A stretch of 5,457 nucleotides of DNA from Flavobacteriales bacterium (lineage in GTDB: Bacteria; Bacteroidota; Bacteroidia; Flavobacteriales_F; PHOS-HE28), in contig JAGQVR010000192.1 of assembly GCA_020437875.1 (NCBI GenBank), positions 1 through 5,457 of the forward strand, in the 5' to 3' direction. Below the pieces are notes generated by a model. It was given only the letters and a program-made list of their open reading frames with translations. It ran no database searches and was not told the DNA's origin. This document shows positions 1 through 5,231 of the stretch, piece after piece. Positions within the stretch are counted from its first letter, which is position 1; each line of letters opens with the position of its first letter. A program made the translations under genes and the position numbers.

Positions 1-17
1 GGTATGGATACGGCTGC

Positions 18-1094
18 TCATTGGCGTGTGTCGTTCTCCACCTCTGCGGTGAGGGTGCGCCACTCGTTGAGTTCAGGGATGCCTGGCTTGCGGGCACCGA
101 AGACCTGTACGATCTGCTCGCCATGGGCATCGTAGCATTCGAGCGCGGTCACCATGCCATCGACGGTCGGCTTGCGCACGATCCAGCTCTCAGCGATCGC
201 CTCCTCGCGCATATGCAGGTTGAATTCTGGGTCGAGGACATTGAACCAACCACGCGCATCCACCACGTTCTTCACCGGACCCGTGTGGATCTGGATCATG
301 CCCGGGTTGCCCACGAAGACCATGATCGGAAGGGTGCGCTCCGCCGCCTTGGTGAGCACCTGGCGCAACGCGGATGCGCCGACCTTCACGGCATACTCTC
401 CTTCGGGTGCCAGACGCAGTGCCTGGGTCCGGGATACGCGGAATCGTCCCAGCAGCATGTAGAAGTCGTGCGTGTCCTTCAGTCCCAGCCAGGCTTCGCG
501 CAGGCCATTCACATCGACGGCCGCATCGGGCATCTCCGGGGTGCGCGGCTTGCGTGCCGTCACCGTCACCTCCGTGCCCTGGTCATCATGGGTGAATGAC
601 TTCACCAGATCGTCATATGCCGAGGTGTCGCTCTTCTCGGTGAGGTACACCTTGTGGATGGCTGTTCCATCGTGCGCGAAGAACTGCAGGCTTCGGCGAG
701 GTCCATGCCCGCCATCCTCCGTCACGGCGAAGGCATGCCCCCACGACCCCCAGAAGATGCGGAGGTCGATGTCCTTGCCCACGAACAGGCCTACTGGACC
801 CTTATCGAGCGAGGCATTGAGGTAGGTGCCATGCCGTTCATGCACCACATCATCGTTGCGGGTCAGGGCCATCACCGGTCCAAGACCCTCCATCCGACCA
901 AGGATCGCCGCGAACTCGGGACGCAGCCGGATCACCTTGTCTCCTGTGCCAAGGACGAGCAGTTCAAGTTCGGAGACCCCGAGCGCCTGGGCCGCATTCC
1001 GGATGCGGAGCGCTGGCTGTGCCTTGAGGAGTTCCGCCCATCGGGCAAGCAGATCGTTGGCCGGTATGGTCGCCGGCTCGGTGATGATGTTCAT
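18..1094 (-). CDS. hemS: HemS/HmuS/ChuS-family heme-binding and heme-degrading protein
   Basis: The 358-residue protein has the length and two-repeat layout of the HemS/ChuS/HmuS family (usually about 340-360 aa). These are cytoplasmic proteins that take imported heme, and several members break it down to release iron. The N-terminal half carries RNDDVVHERHGTY (residues 79-91), DLRIFWGSWGHAFAV (110-124) and SLQFF...GTAIHKVYL (135-151). The C-terminal half repeats the pattern with GMIQIHTGPV (265-274), WFNVLDPEFNLHMREEAIAE (283-302) and SWIVRKPT (303-310). His209 in DTHDFYMLL matches by position the axial heme-ligand histidine of ChuS/HemS, and Arg112 matches the conserved heme-pocket arginine; both assignments are by motif, not alignment. 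There is no signal peptide or membrane segment, as expected for a cytosolic protein. It lies 68 bp downstream of the LytTR regulator on the same strand and may be co-transcribed with it, but has its own promoter-like box. No heme transporter or TonB receptor gene is in the window. Family assignment is firm; the exact chemistry (oxygenase, reductive cleavage or trafficking) is not decided by sequence. Confidence 0.93.
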   Translation of the reverse strand: MNIITEPATIPANDLLARWAELLKAQPALRIRNAAQALGVSELELLVLGTGDKVIRLRPEFAAILGRMEGLGPVMALTRNDDVVHERHGTYLNASLDKGPVGLFVGKDIDLRIFWGSWGHAFAVTEDGGHGPRRSLQFFAHDGTAIHKVYLTEKSDTSAYDDLVKSFTHDDQGTEVTVTARKPRTPEMPDAAVDVNGLREAWLGLKDTHDFYMLLGRFRVSRTQALRLAPEGEYAVKVGASALRQVLTKAAERTLPIMVFVGNPGMIQIHTGPVKNVVDARGWFNVLDPEFNLHMREEAIAESWIVRKPTVDGMVTALECYDAHGEQIVQVFGARKPGIPELNEWRTLTAEVENDTRQ

Positions 1095-1099
1095 GGCCG

Positions 1100-1107
1100 C
1101 AAAGGGA
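1100..1107 (-). promoter_or_regulatory. Candidate -7 promoter box for hemS (TCCCTTTG)
   Basis: On the minus strand TCCCTTTG matches the Bacteroidota -7 consensus TAnnTTTG at five of its six fixed positions (C instead of A at the second base) and is followed by CGGCC and then the hemS ATG, only 5 nt away. The extended string CCTTTGCGGCC is identical to that in front of the AcpH gene. No TTG -33 element was found at the usual spacing. If active, it would give hemS transcription separate from the kinase-regulator pair, with a very short leader. Confidence 0.45.
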
Positions 1108-1162
1108 CATCACCCTGCAGCCCGACGGAATAACGCGATCGGGGTATTTCAGCGACGACTTC

Positions 1163-1891
1163 TTAAAGACTGAGCAGGTCCTTGAACCGCGCCGCCTGCC
1201 GGCGGGAGACCTCCATGCTCTCGGGGTCTCCGTTCTTGTCCAAGCTCTTCAGCTTCACCATCAGGCCACCATTGAACCATGGTTCGATCTTGTCAACCCA
1301 GCGCAGGTTGATGATGTGCTTGCGGCTGGCACGGAAGTAGACCAGCGGGTCCAGTTTCTCCTCCAGCTTGTTCAGCGAACGGAGTACGAGCGGCTTCTGG
1401 TCCTCGAAACGCACGCGCACATAGTTCCCTTCGCTCTCGAAGTAGCGCACGTCCTTCAGGGTCACGAACCAGCATTTCTCGCCATCCTTCAGGAAGATCT
1501 GGTCGGTCTCATGCAGCACTTCGCGCTGGGGCAGGTCGGGGTCGCGCTTCGTCTGCAACTTGCCAAGCGCCGCCGCGAGCCGGTCCGGATCGATGGGCTT
1601 GACGACATAGTCCAGCGCGTTCACCTGGAAGGCACGCAGGGCGTGCTCATCATACGCTGTCACGAAGATCACCTGTGGCGCCGGGTCCAGGGCGGCGAGC
1701 AGTTCGAAGCCATCTCGGCCTGGCATATTCACATCCAGGAAGATGAGGTCCGGCCGTTTCTCGGCCACCAGTACCTCCGCCTCATCGGCGTTGGCGGCCT
1801 CGCCCACCACCTCGATGGTGTCATGTTTCTCCAACAGGCTCGCGAGTTCCTTGCGCGCCAGCCTTTCGTCGTCGATGATCAGTGCTTTCAT
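1163..1891 (-). CDS. LytTR-family response regulator (LytR/AlgR type)
   Basis: This 242-residue protein has the usual length of a receiver plus LytTR DNA-binding regulator. The receiver domain (about 1-118) shows the acidic pair Asp8-Asp9, the phospho-acceptor Asp53 in FLDVNMPG, Thr78 in FVTAYDEHALRAF and Lys98 in VVKPID. The LytTR domain (about 130-242) contains the characteristic VRYFESEGNYVRV (148-160), LRSLNKLEEKL (170-180) and FRASRKHIINLRWVDKIEPW (186-205). The start is set at MKALIIDDE, where the receiver fold begins. An upstream in-frame ATG at 1984 would add 31 residues that only read through the end of the kinase gene. The gene starts 25 bp after the kinase stop, so the two are almost certainly one two-component system. 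A purine-rich GGAAGA precedes the start closely. The likely role is transcription control by phosphorylation-dependent dimer binding to direct repeats; target genes are unknown, with hemS and the operon itself as candidates from position only. Confidence 0.95.
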   Translation of the reverse strand: MKALIIDDERLARKELASLLEKHDTIEVVGEAANADEAEVLVAEKRPDLIFLDVNMPGRDGFELLAALDPAPQVIFVTAYDEHALRAFQVNALDYVVKPIDPDRLAAALGKLQTKRDPDLPQREVLHETDQIFLKDGEKCWFVTLKDVRYFESEGNYVRVRFEDQKPLVLRSLNKLEEKLDPLVYFRASRKHIINLRWVDKIEPWFNGGLMVKLKSLDKNGDPESMEVSRRQAARFKDLLSL

Positions 1892-1916
1892 GTCTTCCGA
1901 TACGGTCAAGGAGTGG

Positions 1917-3008
1917 TCAAGGTAGGACGTTGGTGCCTGCATCAGAGCGCAGCGGTACATGGACCCGGCTTTCCACCGTTCCATCCACGTTCACGATCTC
2001 GAACCGTGCCTGGCCGCCATAGATCATGTTCAGGCGTCTGCGCGTGTTCTGGAGACCGATCCCGGTGCCACGCACCTTGCCCGGAGTGAAGTGGCCGGTG
2101 TTCCGAACGACGAGTTCAAGGCCTTCCGCCGAGCGTTGGGCCATCACGTGCAGGTCGCCACCTTCCACCAAGGGAGCGATCCCATGTCGTACGGCGTTCT
2201 CAACGAGCGTCTGCAACAACATCGGTGGCACCTGCTCACGCACCAGGTCGCCGGGCACATCGAAGGTGTAGCGCAACCGTTCCTCGAAACGCATGTGCTC
2301 CAGTTCGAGATAGGCTTTCACGATGTCGATCTCCTCGCCGAGCGGGACCACATCACGTTTCACGGTGGCCATCGCATTGCGCAGGATGGCGCTCAACTGT
2401 GTGATCGCACGCTTGGCCTTCTCCGGGTCCTCATCCACCAGCGCCCTGATGCCGTTCAGCGCGTTGAACATGAAATGCGGATTCATCTGGGCGCGCAGTG
2501 TGTTCAGCTGGTTGTCCCGGTTGGCGGTCTCCAGCCGCAGGTTCCGGATCTCCTCACGCCGGCTTCTGATGAAGTAGACGTAGGCGAAGTAACCGAGCGA
2601 CCAGATGAAGAGCAGGACCGTCCAGTTGATGGTGTTCAGGAGTATCGCCAGCGGGTCGGGCACCAGCATCGGGGCGTATCCGGGGAAGAAGATGTCATGC
2701 ACCACCGCCATCATCAGGAAGGCGGCCATGCTCAGCAGCAGGGCCACCAGGCTGAGACGGGGAAGGACGAAGCCGATGGCCTGTTCCAGCCAGCCGTTCG
2801 TGATGATCACATGCCTGAACCAATGGCTTACGCCGAGGCCGGTGAAGTAGAAGAGCACGAGGACCTTCAACTGGTCAGCGGTCAACGCACGGTCCTGATA
2901 GATGTAGAGGCTGATCACGGTGACCAGCAGGGCCCAGGCCAGTAGCTGCGTGCCCCAGTAGATCGTGCGGGCACGCCACGGCGAGAACTTGCGCGGGTCG
3001 CTGGACAT
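1917..3008 (-). CDS. LytS/YehU-type sensor histidine kinase, four predicted TM helices
   Basis: This 363-residue inner-membrane kinase belongs to the His_kinase/LytS group. The N-terminal third contains about four hydrophobic segments (near residues 18-36, 48-68, 80-104 and 118-146) with little extracytoplasmic sequence, so there is no obvious periplasmic ligand domain. A charged linker (148-172, probably coiled coil) leads to the phospho-acceptor motif QMNPHFMFNALNGIRALV, with His178 as the likely phosphorylated residue. The ATP-binding domain has the N-box LVENAVRHGI (Asn271) and the G-box GTGIGLQNTRRRL (314-326). It lies directly upstream of the LytTR regulator, its probable phosphotransfer partner. 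The start at 3008 gives a short basic N-terminus (RKFSPWRAR) before the first helix, consistent with an N-in orientation. The signal sensed is unknown: such four-TM sensors in Bacteroidota are mostly uncharacterised, and the nearby heme gene is only a weak hint. Confidence 0.94.
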   Translation of the reverse strand: MSSDPRKFSPWRARTIYWGTQLLAWALLVTVISLYIYQDRALTADQLKVLVLFYFTGLGVSHWFRHVIITNGWLEQAIGFVLPRLSLVALLLSMAAFLMMAVVHDIFFPGYAPMLVPDPLAILLNTINWTVLLFIWSLGYFAYVYFIRSRREEIRNLRLETANRDNQLNTLRAQMNPHFMFNALNGIRALVDEDPEKAKRAITQLSAILRNAMATVKRDVVPLGEEIDIVKAYLELEHMRFEERLRYTFDVPGDLVREQVPPMLLQTLVENAVRHGIAPLVEGGDLHVMAQRSAEGLELVVRNTGHFTPGKVRGTGIGLQNTRRRLNMIYGGQARFEIVNVDGTVESRVHVPLRSDAGTNVLP

Positions 3009-3021
3009 GAGCGGATATGGG

Positions 3022-3029
3022 CGAAGGTA
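3022..3029 (-). promoter_or_regulatory. Candidate -7 promoter box for the kinase-regulator operon (TACCTTCG)
   Basis: On the minus strand GGTACCTTCGCCC contains TACCTTCG, one base different from the Bacteroidota -7 consensus TAnnTTTG, ending 13 nt before the kinase ATG. It nearly mirrors the box that serves the divergent AcpH gene. No clear TTG -33 element was seen at the usual spacing, so this rests on the -7 match, position and recurrence. Confidence 0.45.
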
Positions 3030-3040
3030 CCGGTGTCTCC

Positions 3041-3074
3041 GAACGTGTGCTGCACGATCACATGAACGGTGCGC
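3041..3074. promoter_or_regulatory. Possible operator in the divergent intergenic region
   Basis: Between the two divergent boxes lie two similar strings, GAACGTGTGC at 3041-3050 and GAACGGTGCGC at 3064-3074, differing by one inserted base and one substitution and offset by 23 bp, about two helical turns. A short palindrome GTGCTGCAC (3047-3055) overlaps the first copy. LytTR regulators typically bind direct repeats about two turns apart, so this could be an autoregulatory site. The repeat is short and imperfect and may be chance. Confidence 0.2.
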
Positions 3075-3099
3075 AACAGGGGCCGTCGGACGCTGGCGG

Positions 3100-3107
3100 T
3101 ACCTTTG
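3100..3107 (+). promoter_or_regulatory. -7 promoter box for the acpH-mltF operon (TACCTTTG)
   Basis: TACCTTTG is an exact match to the Bacteroidota primary-sigma -7 consensus TAnnTTTG and sits 8 nt before the AcpH ATG within GGTACCTTTGCGGCCC. A start site about 5-8 nt after the box would give a nearly leaderless transcript. No canonical TTG was found 17-23 bp upstream. Confidence 0.6.
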
Positions 3108-3115
3108 CGGCCCAG

Positions 3116-3691
3116 ATGAACTTCCTTGCGCACCTTTACCTGTCCGGGAACGATCCGGAGGTGATCGTGGGCAATTTCATGGGTGATGCGGTGAAGGGTA
3201 GGGATCTCAGCCGGTTCACGCCGGAGATCGAACGGGGCCTTCGACTGCATCGCGCGATCGATTCATTCACCGATACCCATCCGTTGGTCCTGAAGGGCCG
3301 GGATAGGGTGCATCCGCATGCCGGTCGTTATGCGGCCGTGGTCATGGACCTGTTCTACGACCACCTCCTTGCCGCGGGATGGGATTCGTTCCATCCGGAA
3401 CCGCTGCCACTGTTCACACGAAGGATGTATGCACTTCTGGAGGCGAACGAACATCGCATGCCGGACCGGACACGTCGCATGCTCCCCTACATGGTGGCCG
3501 GTGACTGGCTGACGGCCTATGCCACCCTGGAGGGTATCGGTATGGCCTTGGATGGCCTTTCCCGGCGGGCGCCGCGTGGTGGACCCATGCGCGGTGCCGA
3601 GCGGGTGCTGGCCGGGTATCGCGATGCGTACCTGACAGAGTTCCGCCACTTCATGCCGCAGGTCATGGCACACACGGAAGGATACAGATGA
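3116..3691 (+). CDS. acpH: Acyl carrier protein phosphodiesterase (AcpH family, formerly DUF479)
   Basis: The 191-residue product matches AcpH in length (about 190-200 aa) and motif order: MNFLAHLYLSG (1-11), VIVGNFMGDAVKG (16-28), GLRLHRAIDSFTDTHP (41-56), VVMDLFYDHLLAAGW (75-89) and YMVAGDWLTAYA (125-136). The conserved acidic and histidine residues (Asp24, His45, Asp49, Asp53, Asp78, Asp82, His83) are those expected for the metal-dependent, HD-like active site; individual roles are inferred. AcpH hydrolyses the phosphodiester that links 4'-phosphopantetheine to the serine of acyl carrier protein, turning holo-ACP into apo-ACP in the cytoplasm. An in-frame ATG at 3017 would add 33 residues, but they lack family similarity and would span the promoter-like box, whereas MNFLAHLYLS is the typical family N-terminus, so 3116 is preferred. 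Its TGA overlaps the ATG of mltF (ATGA), so the two are very likely one operon. The biological need for ACP phosphodiesterase is unclear even in E. coli. Confidence 0.9.
   Translation: MNFLAHLYLSGNDPEVIVGNFMGDAVKGRDLSRFTPEIERGLRLHRAIDSFTDTHPLVLKGRDRVHPHAGRYAAVVMDLFYDHLLAAGWDSFHPEPLPLFTRRMYALLEANEHRMPDRTRRMLPYMVAGDWLTAYATLEGIGMALDGLSRRAPRGGPMRGAERVLAGYRDAYLTEFRHFMPQVMAHTEGYR
3676..3682 (+). promoter_or_regulatory. Shine-Dalgarno-like site for mltF
   Basis: GGAAGGA lies inside the end of the AcpH gene, 5 nt before the overlapping mltF ATG. It is the best ribosome-binding-like sequence in the window, and contrasts with the genes that start right behind a promoter box and lack one. It fits translation of an internal operon gene by reinitiation or direct binding. 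Confidence 0.55.
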
Positions 3692-5148
3692 CGGTCAAGC
3701 AACGCACTGGCCTGTGGATCCTGCTTGCTGCAGTGGGGGGCGCCTCGGTTGTGGGCTGGTACCTGCGTTCGCAACGCATGCATGCGTTGGATCATGTGCC
3801 GTGGGCGGTGCCGAAGGTGCAGCGCGATCTCAAGGAGATCAAGCAGGATACCCTTCGGTTGCTCACCATCCGTGATCCGCTCACTTATGAGGAACGGCCT
3901 GGTGCGATCACGGGCTTCGAGTTCGAGCTGGTGGAACGCTTCGCGCGGCACCTTGATGTGCCGTTGAAGGTGGTGGTGATGGATGATCGCGACAGCATGT
4001 ACGCGGCATTACAGGAAGGACGTGGCGACGTGATCGCTGCGGTCTACACCCCGCTGCGGCCGGAGCGGAAGTGGTTCTCGTGTTCGGCTCCCATCTATAC
4101 CGTCCAGCCCATGATCGCACGGATCCGGTCCGAAGGCAGGGCTGGTTCGGCCATGGAAGAAGTCGATAGCCTTGTGGTGAGCGAGTGGTCACCATTCCGC
4201 CCGGGGCCGCACGGGAGAGGAAGGTTGAAAGGAATGACCATCGTGCGATGCACCCCCGACGAGGCCTTGGTGGATGTGGTGCTCGGTCGTTCCCCGGCAT
4301 GCTTGGTCACCGATGCGACGGCCATGCATGAAGGCGCACGTATGTCGGCGCTGGAGTTCGTTCCTGCGAAAGGTGGCGAGCGCACCATCAGCTTCGCCGC
4401 AAGGAAGAACGCACCTGAACTGGTAGTGACCCTGGACGAATGGCTGGGCGATCCGGATGAGACCCGTTTCCGCACCGTACTGCTCGATGGATACCTGGGT
4501 CGCCTGCCGAAGCCCGGCCCACTCCGCCAGCGCACCATGCCCGTTGCACCGGACAGCATTTCACCCTACGATGCCGAGTTCCAGGCACATGGGGATCCGG
4601 CCGGTTGGAAGTGGCAGTTGCTCGCGGCCATGGCCTGGCGCGAATCACGCTTCGACAGTACGGCCGTTTCAAGCAAGGGAGCGCAGGGCATCATGCAGTT
4701 CATGCCGAACACAGCGGTCCGCTATGGCTTGGACACCGCCATGGCCGTTGGTGATCACATCCGGGCCGCCGGCCGTTACATCTCCCGTCTGGACACGGTC
4801 TGGATGCGGGCCGTCCCCGACCGGGACCAACGACTGCGCTTCGTCCTGGCCTCCTACAATGCCGGTGTGGGCCACATCATCGACGCCCAAAGGCTGGCGG
4901 AACGGCTCGGCCTGGATCCCCAGCGCTGGGAGAACAACGTGGAACGCACCGTCCTCTTGCTCGCCAAACCGGCCTTCTACATGCGGCCCGAGTTGAAGAA
5001 CGGGTATTGCAAGGGGAGCCAGGTGTTCCATTATGTACGGGATATCATAGGCCTCTACGATCACCTCGTTCGGTCGGGGAAGGCTGGTGCGAGAACGACC
5101 ACCAGTGCCGAGCGGATGGATGGAACGGGTCCGCCGATGCGGGAGTGA
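3688..5148 (+). CDS. mltF: MltF-like membrane-bound lytic murein transglycosylase
   Basis: The 486-residue protein combines a family-3 solute-binding domain with a C-terminal SLT lysozyme-like domain, the MltF architecture. Residues 8-25 form one hydrophobic segment after a basic start (MTVKQR). There is no lipobox cysteine, so it is probably anchored in the inner membrane with the rest in the periplasm. The binding domain (about 57-255) shows GAITGFEFELVERFARHLDV (72-91), ALQEGRGDVIAAVYTPLRPE (107-126) and CLVTDATAM (205-213). The SLT domain (about 303-440) has the catalytic Glu319 in AWRESRFDS, the GAQGIMQFMPNTA motif (331-343), ASYNAGVGHI (388-397) and a YCKGSQVFHYV stretch (440-450) typical of MltF-type enzymes. 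It cleaves the MurNAc-GlcNAc bond of peptidoglycan, forming 1,6-anhydro ends; in characterised MltF the binding domain modulates activity, with muropeptides as ligands. The last 25 or so residues (461-486) are low-complexity and probably disordered. The start follows GGAAGGA and overlaps the AcpH stop by 4 bp. All key residues are intact. Confidence 0.93.
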   Translation: MTVKQRTGLWILLAAVGGASVVGWYLRSQRMHALDHVPWAVPKVQRDLKEIKQDTLRLLTIRDPLTYEERPGAITGFEFELVERFARHLDVPLKVVVMDDRDSMYAALQEGRGDVIAAVYTPLRPERKWFSCSAPIYTVQPMIARIRSEGRAGSAMEEVDSLVVSEWSPFRPGPHGRGRLKGMTIVRCTPDEALVDVVLGRSPACLVTDATAMHEGARMSALEFVPAKGGERTISFAARKNAPELVVTLDEWLGDPDETRFRTVLLDGYLGRLPKPGPLRQRTMPVAPDSISPYDAEFQAHGDPAGWKWQLLAAMAWRESRFDSTAVSSKGAQGIMQFMPNTAVRYGLDTAMAVGDHIRAAGRYISRLDTVWMRAVPDRDQRLRFVLASYNAGVGHIIDAQRLAERLGLDPQRWENNVERTVLLLAKPAFYMRPELKNGYCKGSQVFHYVRDIIGLYDHLVRSGKAGARTTTSAERMDGTGPPMRE

Positions 5149-5166
5149 TGGCTGGGAACAAGCCTG

Positions 5167-5183
5167 AGCATTCCCCGAATGCT
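5167..5183 (+). terminator. Short hairpin after mltF, weak terminator candidate
   Basis: AGCATTC and GAATGCT form a perfect 7-bp inverted repeat around a CCC loop, starting 18 nt after the mltF stop. The stem could end the acpH-mltF transcript, but no T-run follows (GTGGCTTGGG), so it does not meet the standard intrinsic-terminator pattern. It could instead be an mRNA 3'-end stabiliser or a protein site. Confidence 0.35.
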
Positions 5184-5197
5184 GTGGCTTGGGTCGT

Positions 5198-5214
5198 GAC
5201 ACGCATCAGGTGTC
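5198..5214. repeat. Small inverted repeat upstream of the last gene
   Basis: GACAC (5198-5202) and GTGTC (5210-5214) pair around a 7-nt spacer, ending 5 bp before the TACCTTCG box. It lies where an operator could overlap or abut the promoter. Five-bp arms are easily produced by chance, so this is only a marked position. Confidence 0.2.
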
Positions 5215-5219
5215 CCGTT

Positions 5220-5227
5220 TACCTTCG
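5220..5227 (+). promoter_or_regulatory. Candidate -7 promoter box for the agmatine-deiminase-family gene (TACCTTCG)
   Basis: TACCTTCG is identical to the box before the kinase gene and one base from the Bacteroidota TAnnTTTG consensus. It ends 4 nt before the ATG at 5232. The nearest upstream TTG (5189-5191) is 28 bp away, longer than usual. It supports 5232 as the start and an extremely short leader. Confidence 0.45.
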
Positions 5228-5231
5228 ATCC

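Noticed and set aside
1..17. Possible end or start of another gene left of hemS
   Set aside because: Seventeen bases are too few to support any call; no start codon for a minus-strand gene is visible there.
21..599. A 192-codon open frame on the plus strand antisense to hemS
   Set aside because: The minus strand carries a full-length HemS protein with all family motifs; the antisense product has none.
1095..1162. Fur box or intrinsic terminator between the regulator gene and hemS
   Set aside because: No Fur-like palindrome and no stem followed by a T-run is visible; the best stem is only AGGG/CCCT around 6 nt.
1892..1984. N-terminal extension of the response regulator
   Set aside because: The 31 extra residues overlap the kinase gene and precede the normal receiver-domain start MKALIIDDE.
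1316..2089. A 257-codon open frame on the plus strand antisense to the LytTR regulator
   Set aside because: It covers the coding region of an intact regulator, shows no domain, and has a composition typical of antisense frames.
1959..2945. A 328-codon open frame on the plus strand antisense to the histidine kinase
   Set aside because: It is a mirror of the kinase gene in GC-rich DNA; the translation is rich in His, Gln, Val and Asp without recognisable motifs, while the minus strand encodes a complete kinase.
3017..3115. N-terminal extension of AcpH
   Set aside because: The family starts at MNFLAHLYL; the extension spans the TACCTTTG box and has no family similarity.
2915..3250. A 111-codon minus-strand frame spanning the divergent intergenic region
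   Set aside because: It overlaps both the kinase start and the acpH start, lacks motifs, and would occupy the promoter-like region.
4669..5202. Minus-strand open frame overlapping the end of mltF and the following gap
   Set aside because: It is antisense to the conserved SLT domain and resembles no known family.
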